Of a stretch of DNA of 64,000 nt, positions 8,192 through 15,557 are shown in pieces; positions within the stretch are counted from its first letter, which is position 1, and every line of letters starts with the position of its first letter. The stretch comes from an uncultured Oscillospiraceae bacterium (GTDB lineage Bacteria > Bacillota > Clostridia > Oscillospirales > Oscillospiraceae): contig CANQXG010000002.1 of assembly GCA_947627735.1 (NCBI GenBank), positions 62,001 to 126,000 of the forward strand. Direction: 5' to 3'. A model generated the notes under the pieces. That model searched no databases. It was not told the origin of the DNA and saw only the letters and a list, made by a program, of their open reading frames with translations. The translations under genes were made by a program, and so were the position numbers.

Positions 8192-9349
8192 ATGTGCAGG
8201 AATATGACTAACGGCCGCGGCAGGACCGCAGCGCGCTGGCTGGCGGCGCTGATGTGCCTGGTCATGCTGGCGGGCGTGTTCGGCGGCACCACCCGCGCCG
8301 CCGCCGGCAAGGACCGGCAGCAGCTGAGCGCGGCGGATATCTATGAGCAGAGCGTGAACTCCACCGTGGGCATCACCACCGCCATCACCACCAACATCTG
8401 GGGCTACCAGACCACCGCCGCCGCCTCCGGCTCCGGCTTCATCATCACCGACGACGGCTATGTGCTCACCAACTACCACGTGGTGGAGGGCGCCGAGTCC
8501 ATCACCGTCACCACCTACGGCGGCGACAGCTATGAAGCGGAGCTGGTGGGCTGCGACGAGAGCAACGACATCGCCGTGCTGAAGGTGGACGCGGAGGGCC
8601 TGACCCCCGTCACCATCGGCGACTCCGGCGCGCTGCGGGTAGGCGACGAGGTCATCGCCATCGGCAACCCCCTGGGCGAGCTGACCTTTTCCCTGACCGG
8701 AGGCCGCGTCAGCGCCCTGGACCGGGAGATCACCGTGTCCAGCGGCGTGACCATGGACCTGATCCAGACCGACTGCGCCATCAACTCCGGCAACTCCGGC
8801 GGGGCGCTGTTCAACATGTACGGCGAGGTCATCGGCATCACCAACGCCAAGTATTCCAGCCGCAGCGGTAGCGGCGCGTCCATCGACAACATCGGCTTCG
8901 CCATCCCCATCAGCCGGGTGTACGGCATCGTGCAGAGCATCGTGACCAAAGGCGTCATCTCCAAGCCCTGGATCGGCGTGACCGTGGGCAGCGTCAGCCA
9001 GGAGGCCACCGGCTACGGCCTGCCCGCCGGCGCCGCCGTGAAGAGCGTGGAGGCCGACAGCCCCGCCGAGGAGGCCGGACTGCAGGAAAACGATATCGTC
9101 ACCGCCGCCAACGGCGAGACCGTCGGCAGCAGCCAGGACCTGAAGAACATCGTGTCCTCGGCCAAGGCGGGGGATGAGCTGGTGCTGACGGTGTACCGCC
9201 AGGGCGAAACGGTGGAGATCACCGTGGAGGTGGGCGAGAACGTCCAGCCCGCCCTGCCGGAGGAGGACGATCAGCAGACCCAGCAGCAGCTGCCCGAGGG
9301 CTCCCTGGAGGAGTTCTTCAGCCAGTTCCCCGGCGGCAGCAATTCGTGA
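8192..9349 (+). CDS. HtrA/DegP-type serine protease with PDZ domain
   Basis: A 385-residue membrane-anchored or secreted S1C protease. An N-terminal hydrophobic segment (about residues 15-30, AARWLAALMCLVMLAGVF) exports it. The catalytic triad is visible as H96 (NYHVVEG), D126 (SNDIAVLK) and S202 (NSGNSGGAL). A single PDZ domain follows at about residues 265-345 (WIGVTVGSV ... AEEAGLQENDIV), then an acidic, Gln-rich tail. Family members degrade misfolded proteins at the cell surface. AAAGGAG lies ten bases before the ATG. The gene stands alone between two terminators. I saw no clear promoter in the 130-base leader, only AT-rich sequence around 8095-8140. Confidence 0.93.
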   Translation: MCRNMTNGRGRTAARWLAALMCLVMLAGVFGGTTRAAAGKDRQQLSAADIYEQSVNSTVGITTAITTNIWGYQTTAAASGSGFIITDDGYVLTNYHVVEGAESITVTTYGGDSYEAELVGCDESNDIAVLKVDAEGLTPVTIGDSGALRVGDEVIAIGNPLGELTFSLTGGRVSALDREITVSSGVTMDLIQTDCAINSGNSGGALFNMYGEVIGITNAKYSSRSGSGASIDNIGFAIPISRVYGIVQSIVTKGVISKPWIGVTVGSVSQEATGYGLPAGAAVKSVEADSPAEEAGLQENDIVTAANGETVGSSQDLKNIVSSAKAGDELVLTVYRQGETVEITVEVGENVQPALPEEDDQQTQQQLPEGSLEEFFSQFPGGSNS

Positions 9350-9361
9350 GCGATAAAAAAA

Positions 9362-9400
9362 GCACCCGGGAGGCGCGAAAGCGTCCCCCGGGCATTTTTT
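9362..9400. terminator. bidirectional terminator between htrA and the convergent TetR operon
   Basis: CACCCGGGAGGCG and CGTCCCCCGGGC form a hairpin with a short GAAA-containing loop. A T-tract follows on the + strand (ATTTTTTAT) and an A-tract (ATAAAAAAAG) precedes it, so it can end transcription from both sides. Confidence 0.8.
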
Positions 9401-9415
9401 ATGGACTTGTCGTGG

Positions 9416-10081
9416 CTATTCTTCCCTGCCGCGCCGCAGGACCCTCGTGGCCCTCACGATCATGTATACCGCCAGGGTGGAGATCAGAAGGAACACGCCC
9501 GCCCCCACGCAGCTGCCCATGACGAGCCGGAACCGCTCGGAGTCCCCGAAGGCGGGGATCATGGCCGCTTGGAGGGAATAGACCGATATCCCGGCCACCG
9601 CCAGGGACAGGGCCTTGGCGGCGGACAGGATGGGGTCGTCGTACCGGCGGTAGATCACCACGTTCCGCACCGCCGCGATGGCGGAGTAAAAGGTGTAGGC
9701 CGCCATGGCATAGATCATGTAGCCGGGGTAGGTGATGATGTGCCCCATGTACTGGGTGACGCAGTATATCCCCAGCAGGGCGATGTCCAGCACCAGCATG
9801 ACCAGGGCGCTGGCCCGGTACCTGCGCCACTTTTGCGCCCGGTCCGCCCGCCGGTGGCCCAGCAGCAGGGAAAAGCGGATGGCGCTGAGGGTCATGCAAT
9901 AAAACGCCAGCGCCCCCGCCCAGGCGGAGCGGGCGACGGCGCCGACCACCGCCTGGAAGGCCGCGTAGAGCAGGTTCACGGCCAGGCCCGCGTACAGCAG
10001 TGCCTCCGCCCGGGCCAGCCGGTCCCGCCGCAGCCTCCCCGCGGCGGCCCGCAGCCGCTCTTTTTTGCCCTGAACGCTCAT
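9416..10081 (-). CDS. multi-pass membrane protein of unknown function
   Basis: A 221-residue protein beginning MSVQGKKERLRAAAGRLRR, with a basic N-terminus and about six hydrophobic helices. Examples are ALLYAGLAVNLLYAAFQAVVG, ALVMLVLDIALLGIYCV and GAGVFLLISTLAVYMIV. It ends in an Arg-rich tail. I do not recognise the family. Its start codon overlaps the stop of the upstream TetR gene by four bases (ATGA), so the two are translated together. Such coupling often means the regulator controls the membrane protein, which could be an exporter or a sensor of membrane stress. No catalytic motif is visible. Confidence 0.75.
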   Translation of the reverse strand: MSVQGKKERLRAAAGRLRRDRLARAEALLYAGLAVNLLYAAFQAVVGAVARSAWAGALAFYCMTLSAIRFSLLLGHRRADRAQKWRRYRASALVMLVLDIALLGIYCVTQYMGHIITYPGYMIYAMAAYTFYSAIAAVRNVVIYRRYDDPILSAAKALSLAVAGISVYSLQAAMIPAFGDSERFRLVMGSCVGAGVFLLISTLAVYMIVRATRVLRRGREE

Positions 10082-10692
10082 GCGGGCGCGGCCTCCGCGT
10101 CCGTCACGCTGCCCTCCGGCATGATGCAGCGCATGCATATGTCCACGATCCGGTCGATGGGGTCGGCGCAGTCCCTCTCCAGCCACTCGCCCACCACGGC
10201 GGTGATGCCGCCGAGGTAGAAGTGGACGATGTAGGCCTTCTCCCGCTCCGGGAAGTGGAACTTGTCCATCGTGGGGGAGAAGAGGCGGTCGAACAGCTCC
10301 TGGAAGGTGCCCCGGGTGCGGAAGATGTCCTGGTGGCGCAGGACCACCTGGTAGATGCGCCTGTTCTCCCGGACGAACGCCAGGTAAGGCCGGAGGTATT
10401 CCGGGGAGATCAGGATGGCGTCCTCCGGCCTGCCGGAGGCCAGACGGCGGTCGATGTCCGTCAGCTCGGCGGAGTACCGCCGGAAGCACTTGTCATTGGT
10501 GTATGCCACGCACTCGTCCAGCAGATCGGCGATGGTCTCGTAGTGCAGATAGAAGGTGGAGCGGTTGACCCCGGCAAGCTGGCACAGCTCCTTGACGGTG
10601 ATGTATTCCAGGTCCTTCTTCTCCAGGCAGGCGATCAGCGCCTCGTCCATGCGGGCAGCCGTGGCGTAATACCTGCTCTGCGTCTTGTTCAA
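10078..10692 (-). CDS. TetR-family transcriptional regulator
   Basis: A 204-residue protein. The N-terminal HTH spans roughly residues 28-50 (ITVKELCQLAGVNRSTFYLHYETIADLL), the classic TetR recognition helix with the STFYxHY signature. The rest is a helical ligand domain with no recognisable specificity. The start is TTG at 10692 with GAGGAGG eight bases upstream. It lies between a small membrane protein gene and a multi-pass membrane protein gene on the same strand and overlaps the latter by four bases. Family knowledge suggests autoregulation plus control of the flanking membrane proteins; no palindromic operator was identified upstream. Confidence 0.9.
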   Translation of the reverse strand: MNKTQSRYYATAARMDEALIACLEKKDLEYITVKELCQLAGVNRSTFYLHYETIADLLDECVAYTNDKCFRRYSAELTDIDRRLASGRPEDAILISPEYLRPYLAFVRENRRIYQVVLRHQDIFRTRGTFQELFDRLFSPTMDKFHFPEREKAYIVHFYLGGITAVVGEWLERDCADPIDRIVDICMRCIMPEGSVTDAEAAPA

Positions 10693-10725
10693 CCGTTCCG
10701 CCTCCTCTCTGCCTGTGGGGGGGGG

Positions 10726-11085
10726 TCAGCTTTCGTCGCCCGCGATCTCCGTGGCCAGACGGATGATGTCGCCGGCATACTTGTCCTTGCTGCGCCCCAG
10801 GACCCGCTTGTACAGCGGGTAGTTCACGCCCATCCCGGCGAAGCCCAATATCCCTATGACGATGCCCAGCGCGGTGAATGTGGCCGCGCCGCCGCCCAGC
10901 ACGCCCATGGCCAGGCACATCCCCGTGCCTGCCACCAGGGCGCTGAGGACGCCGAAGGTGTAAGTGAACACCAGCGCGGGCATTTTCGCCGCCCGGTCCA
11001 GCTTCCGCAGCGCCACCACCTTGGACGCGCTCTTTTTGGAATACTCGTTCACGATGGCCTCGGCATAGATCTTGTCAGTGTTCAT
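10726..11085 (-). CDS. small two-helix membrane protein, unknown function
   Basis: A 119-residue protein. A charged N-terminus (MNTDKIYAEAIVNEYSKKSAS) is followed by two strongly hydrophobic, Gly/Ala-rich segments around residues 37-60 and 64-88, and a soluble C-terminal tail (RSKDKYAGDIIRLATEI). It resembles small proteins annotated as dihydropteridine-reductase-like or DUF3099-type by neighbourhood, but I cannot assign a family. It is first in the minus-strand unit leading to TetR and the membrane protein at 9416, with 33 bases to TetR. Upstream lies a palindrome-rich repeat rather than a clear promoter. Confidence 0.7.
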   Translation of the reverse strand: MNTDKIYAEAIVNEYSKKSASKVVALRKLDRAAKMPALVFTYTFGVLSALVAGTGMCLAMGVLGGGAATFTALGIVIGILGFAGMGVNYPLYKRVLGRSKDKYAGDIIRLATEIAGDES

Positions 11086-11214
11086 GGTCCTGTGACCCTC
11101 CGTTCGTTTTTTGTAGCTTTATGATAGCAGACGGAGGGCCGGGAGGGAACGACATCGGCGGGGATTTCTGTCGGGCGGCGGCCATATCGCGGCAACGGTC
11201 CGAGACCCCGCGCG

Positions 11215-11332
11215 GCACGCCTGCCCTTTGGGGAGAAGGAAGAAGCGCCCTGACCGATGAGGGGGCCTCCCCCGGGGTCCCCAAAGGGCACGCCTGCCCT
11301 TTGGGGAGAAGGAGGAACGGCTCTGACCGATG
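11215..11332. repeat. tandem 45-base direct repeat with palindromic core
   Basis: Two near-identical 45-base units lie at 11215-11259 and 11288-11332. Each runs from GCACGCCTGCCCTTTGGGG through GAGAAGGA to CTGACCGATG. The second is preceded by CCCCAAAGGG, which makes a 12-base inverted repeat, CCCCAAAGGGCA/TGCCCTTTGGGG, at 11279-11306. The same palindrome type recurs at 21931, 24273 and 31525. An 11-base inverted repeat (AACGGCTCTGA at 11316, TCAGAGCCGTT at 11364) extends the structure to within ten bases of the hydrogenase stop. The 298-base gap 11086-11383 holds nothing else I can identify. Confidence 0.8.
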
Positions 11333-11383
11333 GAAGGGACCCGCTTGCGGGGACCTGACATCTTCAGAGCCGTTCTGACGTTA

Positions 11384-12835
11384 TCACGCCCGGTGCATGG
11401 GCACGGCGTCGGCGCCCATCATCTTCAGATTCTCCAGCACGCCCCGGCCATCGGCGTGGCCGATCATGTCGTCCCGGTTCTTCTTGGCCTCCAGGATGGT
11501 CATGTTCTTGCTGGGGCCACCCACGCAGCCGCCTTCGCACACCATGCCCTCGATGAAGTCCGCGGGAAGCCTCCCCGCCTTCAGCAGCAGCAGCGCCTTC
11601 TTGCACTCCGCCGCGCCGGAACACTTCATCACCTCGGGCTTGATGTCCTCGCCCATCTCCTCGAAGCAGCGCACCACCGCCGCGGTCACGCCGCCGCCGT
11701 TGCCGAAGCGCTTGCCGTACACGCTGCTCTGCTGCTTATCCACCGGCTCCGGCTCCAGCTCGATGTCCTTGCCGTACATCAGCGAGCGGATCTCCCCGTA
11801 GGTGAGCACATAATCCGCGTTGCCCTCGATGCCGTGCATGTTGACCTCGCTCTTCTTGGCGATGCAGGGACCCACGAACACCGTCACCGTGTAGGGGTCC
11901 AGCTGCTTTAAGTACCGGCTCACGGCGCACATGGGGCTGACGGTGGTGGACATGTTCTCCAGCAGGGCCGGGTAGTGCAGCCGGATCATGTTCACGAAGG
12001 CGGGGCAGCAGGAGGTGGTCATCTTCTTGCCCTCCTTATAGGCCTCCGCCCACTCGGCGGCCTCCGCCGCAGCGGTCATGTCGCCGCCCAGGCCCACCTC
12101 GATCATGTCGGCGAAGCCCGCCTTCTTCAGGGCGGTGCGCCAGCTGTCCATGGTGATGTCCTTGCCGAACTGGCCCTCGGTGGCCGGCGCCAGCATGGCG
12201 ATGACCTTCTTGCCGGCCTTGATCTCGTTGATGACCTGCACCACGGAGGCCTTGGTGCCGATGGCGCCGAAGGGGCAGTTGTGGATGCAGATGCCGCAGC
12301 GGATGCACTTGGACTCGTCGATCTTGCAGATGCCGTACTCGTCGTAGGTGATGGCGTCCACGGGGCAGACCTTCTTGCAGGGCCGCTCCAGGTGGGCGAT
12401 GGCGTTGTAGGGGCAGGCGGCGGCGCACTTGCCGCACTCCCGGCACTTGTTGGGGTCTATGTAGGAGCGGGTGGGGCCCATGGAGATGGCGCCGAACTGG
12501 CAGGAGTTCTGGCAGGCCTTGCCCACGCACTTGCGGCAGTTGTCCGTGACGATGTAGGAGGCGATGGGACACTCCTCGCAGGCGGCGTTGATGACCTGGA
12601 CCATGTTGTCGGACTCGTTGCCCGTGGGGCACAGCCCCTCGGCCAGGCGCACCCGCTGGCGGATGATCTCCCGCTCCTTGTAGATGCAGCAGCGGAACTG
12701 GGCCTGAGGCCCGGGGATCAGCTCATAGGGGATCTGGTCCCGCCCCTCGTCCAGCTTGCCCTCCCAGGCCAGCTTGCACACCAGGCGCATGACCTCGTGT
12801 TTGATCCGGGCGATGGCTTCGTCGTTGGTTACCAT
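11384..12835 (-). CDS. monomeric [FeFe] hydrogenase, group B-like
   Basis: A 483-residue iron-only hydrogenase catalysing reversible proton reduction. The N-terminal half carries ferredoxin-type cysteine clusters around residues 100-112, 131-141 and 177-187. The H-cluster motifs are TSCCPAF (274-280, with C276 and C277), GPCIAKKSE (C324) and MVCEGGCVGGP (C433, C437). The F after TSCCPA and the GPCIAKK form of motif 2 differ from group A (TSCCPxW, MPCxxKxxE) and resemble group B enzymes of clostridia. AAGGAG precedes the ATG by eight bases. No maturase (hydEFG) genes are nearby, so they must be elsewhere. It would vent excess electrons from reduced ferredoxin. Confidence 0.93.
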   Translation of the reverse strand: MVTNDEAIARIKHEVMRLVCKLAWEGKLDEGRDQIPYELIPGPQAQFRCCIYKEREIIRQRVRLAEGLCPTGNESDNMVQVINAACEECPIASYIVTDNCRKCVGKACQNSCQFGAISMGPTRSYIDPNKCRECGKCAAACPYNAIAHLERPCKKVCPVDAITYDEYGICKIDESKCIRCGICIHNCPFGAIGTKASVVQVINEIKAGKKVIAMLAPATEGQFGKDITMDSWRTALKKAGFADMIEVGLGGDMTAAAEAAEWAEAYKEGKKMTTSCCPAFVNMIRLHYPALLENMSTTVSPMCAVSRYLKQLDPYTVTVFVGPCIAKKSEVNMHGIEGNADYVLTYGEIRSLMYGKDIELEPEPVDKQQSSVYGKRFGNGGGVTAAVVRCFEEMGEDIKPEVMKCSGAAECKKALLLLKAGRLPADFIEGMVCEGGCVGGPSKNMTILEAKKNRDDMIGHADGRGVLENLKMMGADAVPMHRA

Positions 12836-12871
12836 GATCGTATCTCCTTATCGGTATAGTCAGTTATTGAT

Positions 12872-12900
12872 ATCATACCATCTTTGGCGCGGGATGTGAA
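12872..12900 (-). promoter_or_regulatory. promoter for the hydrogenase gene
   Basis: On the minus strand TTCACA is followed after 17 bases by TATGAT, placing the predicted start about 30 bases before the hydrogenase ATG. No Rex-type TTGTTAA/TTAACAA palindrome is visible. Confidence 0.65.
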
Positions 12901-12944
12901 ATACCTGTAGACCATGCTTTCCATGCGCCGGGCGCATACATATC

Positions 12945-13487
12945 TCACACCGCCGGGCACAGCACGATGCCCAGCACGGCGGCCACGCCGATGACCTTGG
13001 GCACGCTCCAGCCCCGCCCGACCACGAGATAGGCGCACAGCAGCCCGATGATGACGCTGTCGGGCTGGATGGCGCCGCCGGCGATGTAGTTGGTCCGGGC
13101 CAGGGTGACGATCACGCCCCAGATCAGCCCTATGCACACAGGCCGCACCAGGACCATGATGTGGGTGAGCACGGCGCCGTTTTTGAACTTCTCGAAGAAC
13201 ACCGCCGCCGCGGCGCAGATGGTGAAGGTGGGGGCCAGCACGCCCAGGTTCGCCGACAGCGCGCCAAGTATCCCGGCCACCCGTATCCCGGCGAAGGTGG
13301 CGCAGTTCAGCCCCAGGGGGCCGGGGGTCATCTCCGCGATGGCCACGATGTCCGTGACCTCCATGGCGTTCATCCAGCCGTGGGAGACCATCTCGCTGTT
13401 GATCAGCGGGATCATGGACATGCCGCCGAAGCTGGTGAAGCCGATCTTGCAAAAGCTCCAGAAGAGGGCCAGAAGGGTGCCGATCAT
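12945..13487 (-). CDS. chromate transporter family protein (CHR domain), second half
   Basis: A 180-residue membrane protein with the single CHR domain. It carries FxKIGFTSFGGMSMIPLI near the N-terminus and EMTPGPLGLNCATFAG, matching the conserved FGG and PGP motifs of the family. About five hydrophobic helices follow. Its start overlaps the stop of the paralogous half at 13484 by four bases (ATGA), the usual arrangement for two-gene, short-chain CHR systems whose products are thought to pair. Chromate is only the namesake; in gut anaerobes the natural substrate is unknown. Confidence 0.87.
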   Translation of the reverse strand: MIGTLLALFWSFCKIGFTSFGGMSMIPLINSEMVSHGWMNAMEVTDIVAIAEMTPGPLGLNCATFAGIRVAGILGALSANLGVLAPTFTICAAAAVFFEKFKNGAVLTHIMVLVRPVCIGLIWGVIVTLARTNYIAGGAIQPDSVIIGLLCAYLVVGRGWSVPKVIGVAAVLGIVLCPAV

Positions 13488-14047
13488 GTGCCCGCCCTCC
13501 GTTTCATCAGGTGGTATATAAGCCCCATCAGCACCCCGGCCGCCACGATCAGGACGCTGCTGATATCGAAGGCGAAGCTGGCCACGCAGGCGGCGCCGAC
13601 CACCGCCCAGAACACCGGCCTGGGCAGGGGGGAGGACGTCTTTTGCAGCTTCAGCACCGCGGCCAGGATGATGGGGCACACCGCCGCGCGCACACCGTTC
13701 AGCACCCGGGCGACGTATGGATTGTCCCGCACCGCCCGGTAAAACACCGTCACCACGCTCAGGATGATCATGGGCGGGGTGATGATCCCCAGCACGGCCA
13801 GCACGCCCCCGGCGGCGCCGCACTGGTGGTAGCCGAACAGATACGCCACGTTGCCGATCATGGTCCCGGGCATGCTCCGGCCCACGCTGACGATGTCCAG
13901 CAGCTCCTGGCCGGTGAGCTTATTTTGTTTTTCCACGAAATCCTTCTGGATCTGGGCCACGATGTTCCAGCCGCCGCCGAAGATGAACCAGCCGATGCGG
14001 AAGAAATAGGCGTACAGCCCCAGAGCGGTCTTCAGTTTTTCTTTCAT
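13484..14047 (-). CDS. chromate transporter family protein (CHR domain), first half
   Basis: A 187-residue CHR-domain membrane protein, paralogous to the next gene. It shows FFRIGWFIFGGGWNIV, VGRSMPGTMIGNVAYLFG and a helix-rich C-terminal half. I chose ATG 14047 because GGAGG lies six bases upstream. The predicted promoter's -10 box covers the alternative ATG at 14077, which would therefore be outside the transcript. Together with the 12945 gene it makes a heterodimer-type transporter of opposite-topology halves. The pair forms its own two-gene operon downstream of a good promoter and divergent from carA. Confidence 0.87.
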   Translation of the reverse strand: MKEKLKTALGLYAYFFRIGWFIFGGGWNIVAQIQKDFVEKQNKLTGQELLDIVSVGRSMPGTMIGNVAYLFGYHQCGAAGGVLAVLGIITPPMIILSVVTVFYRAVRDNPYVARVLNGVRAAVCPIILAAVLKLQKTSSPLPRPVFWAVVGAACVASFAFDISSVLIVAAGVLMGLIYHLMKRRAGT

Positions 14048-14075
14048 CGGATACCTCCGGACGATAGGCTTTCCC

Positions 14076-14104
14076 ATTATAATCTCCCCTTCGACATTTT
14101 GCAA
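14076..14104 (-). promoter_or_regulatory. promoter for the chromate-transporter pair
   Basis: On the minus strand TTGCAA and TATAAT are separated by 17 bases. The expected transcription start lies near 14068, about 20 bases before the chosen ATG at 14047. Confidence 0.75.
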
Positions 14105-14194
14105 CCGCTCCCGCCCGCCGGCGGGCAGGCACGTTTCGGTATTTCCACAAAAAATATGCCCCGCCCGGGCGGGAAAATCTGGTCCCGGGGCGCA

Positions 14195-14223
14195 TTGACA
14201 AGGCCCCGCCGCCGTGCTAGAAT
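14195..14223 (+). promoter_or_regulatory. sigma-A promoter for carAB
   Basis: A consensus TTGACA is followed after exactly 17 bases by TAGAAT. The transcript would start near 14230 and carry a leader of about 230 bases before carA. Confidence 0.88.
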
Positions 14224-14229
14224 ACCGGA

Positions 14230-14459
14230 AAAAGACGGCCAAAAGGCCGTCCTGCCCAGGAGAGAAGGGATCGGCTTTGGAGCATTTCGCCGCGCGGGGA
14301 AAGTCCGAAGGGGTCCTGTTTTCTTTTTGCCCCCTTTTCCGGCGGGCGGGCCGTTTCCCTTTTCCGGGAGCGGCGGGAGCGTTTCTTTTCCCGGTTTCGC
14401 GCAGGGCGTGAGTTCTTCGCGGGGCCGGGTCTTTTTTATATCTGAAAGGGAGTGAGCCT
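14230..14459 (+). promoter_or_regulatory. carA leader with early hairpin and possible antiterminator
   Basis: The leader starts with a seven-base hairpin (GACGGCC, AAAA, GGCCGTC at 14234-14251). It then holds CCCAGGAGAGAAGGG at 14255-14269, loosely like the CCAGAGAGG loop bound by PyrR. A segment at 14295-14303 (CGGGGAAAG) can pair with 14385-14393 (CTTTTCCCG, one G-U pair), which would break the downstream terminator. This is the layout of a transcription attenuator. No convincing leader peptide is present, and the PyrR link is inference. Together with 14048-14229, which holds two divergent promoters, this explains the 412-base gap. Confidence 0.5.
14390..14437 (+). terminator. attenuator-type terminator just upstream of carA
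   Basis: A 12-pair stem is formed by CCCGGTTTCGCG (14390-14401) and CGCGGGGCCGGG (14418-14429), with three G-U pairs, followed immediately by TCTTTTTT. It ends 22 bases before the carA ATG and lies between promoter and gene, so it must be conditional. Confidence 0.72.
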
Positions 14460-15557
14460 ATGACGGAGCGCGCGGACAGGAAGATCGTCCTGGGCGACGG
14501 CAGCCAGTATCCCGGCCAGGGCTTCGGCAGCCGGGAGGACAAGGTGTGCGAGATCGTGTTCAACACCTCCATGGCGGGGTATCAGGAGATACTGTCCGAC
14601 CCGTCCTATACCTGCCAGATGGTGGTGATGACCTATCCTCTCATCGGCAACTACGGCATGGCGGCGGAGGACTATGAAACAGCCGTGCCCACCATCGGGG
14701 CGCTGGCGGTGCGGCGGTATAACGACTGCCCCTCCAATTTCCGCTCCGCGGAGACCCTGGGGGCGGTGATGGAGCGCTTCGGCATCCCCGGCATCCAGGG
14801 GGTGGATACCCGGGCGCTGACACGGAGCATCCGGGACCACGGCAGCCGCAAGGCCCTTATCACCGCCGCCGACACGCCCCTGGACGAGGCGCTCGAGATA
14901 TTGCGGACCACCGACGTGCCCCGGGACGTGGTGCCCCGGGTCAGCTGCAAAGCGCCCTGGGTGAGTCCGGCGGAGAACGCCCGCTTCCACGTGGCGGCCA
15001 TCGACTGCGGCATGAAACTGAACATCCTGCGCTCTCTCAACGCCCGGGGCTGCGACGTGACCGTGCTGCCCTATGACGCCGCGGCGGAGCAGGTGCTGGC
15101 CCTGCATCCGGACGGGCTGTTTTTGTCCAACGGCCCCGGGGACCCGGAGGATGTGCCCTGCGTCATCGAGCTGGTGCGGGCGCTGCGGGGCAGGATGCCC
15201 ATCTTCGGCATCTGCCTGGGCCACCAGATCATCTCCCTGGCCTATGGCGCGGGGACCTATAAGCTGAAGTTCGGCCACCGGGGCGGCAACCACCCGGTGC
15301 GGGAGCTGGCCACGGGGAAGATCGAGATCACCAGCCAGAACCACTCCTACGCCGTGGACGGGGCCAGCCTGGCAGGCACGGGCCTGGAGCTGACCCATGT
15401 CAACCTCCTGGACGGCACGGTGGAGGGCGTGAGATGCGCCGCCGACCGGGTGTTCTCCGTCCAGTACCACCCGGAGAGCGCCCCGGGACCCCAGGACAGC
15501 GGCCACCTGTTCGACCGGTTTATCGCCATGATGGAGGAGGATAGGGAGAATGCCTAA
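14460..15557 (+). CDS. carA: carbamoyl-phosphate synthase small subunit (glutaminase)
   Basis: A 365-residue CarA. The N-terminal domain is followed by a class I glutamine amidotransferase domain from about residue 175. The triad nucleophile is C252 in FGICLGHQ, and H337 and E339 are in QYHPES. It releases ammonia from glutamine for carbamoyl phosphate synthesis, feeding pyrimidines and arginine. GAAAGGGAG lies nine bases before the ATG. Its last eight bases overlap carB, giving equal output of the two subunits. The upstream promoter and attenuator suggest end-product control. Length and motifs are normal. Confidence 0.97.
   Translation: MTERADRKIVLGDGSQYPGQGFGSREDKVCEIVFNTSMAGYQEILSDPSYTCQMVVMTYPLIGNYGMAAEDYETAVPTIGALAVRRYNDCPSNFRSAETLGAVMERFGIPGIQGVDTRALTRSIRDHGSRKALITAADTPLDEALEILRTTDVPRDVVPRVSCKAPWVSPAENARFHVAAIDCGMKLNILRSLNARGCDVTVLPYDAAAEQVLALHPDGLFLSNGPGDPEDVPCVIELVRALRGRMPIFGICLGHQIISLAYGAGTYKLKFGHRGGNHPVRELATGKIEITSQNHSYAVDGASLAGTGLELTHVNLLDGTVEGVRCAADRVFSVQYHPESAPGPQDSGHLFDRFIAMMEEDRENA

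Noticed and set aside
12836-12944. Rex operator upstream of the hydrogenase
   Set aside because: No TTGTTAA-N4-TTAACAA-like palindrome; only a plain promoter could be supported.
14214-14411. 65-codon ORF in the carA leader as a regulatory leader peptide
   Set aside because: No ribosome site, no run of regulatory codons, and it starts before the predicted transcription start.
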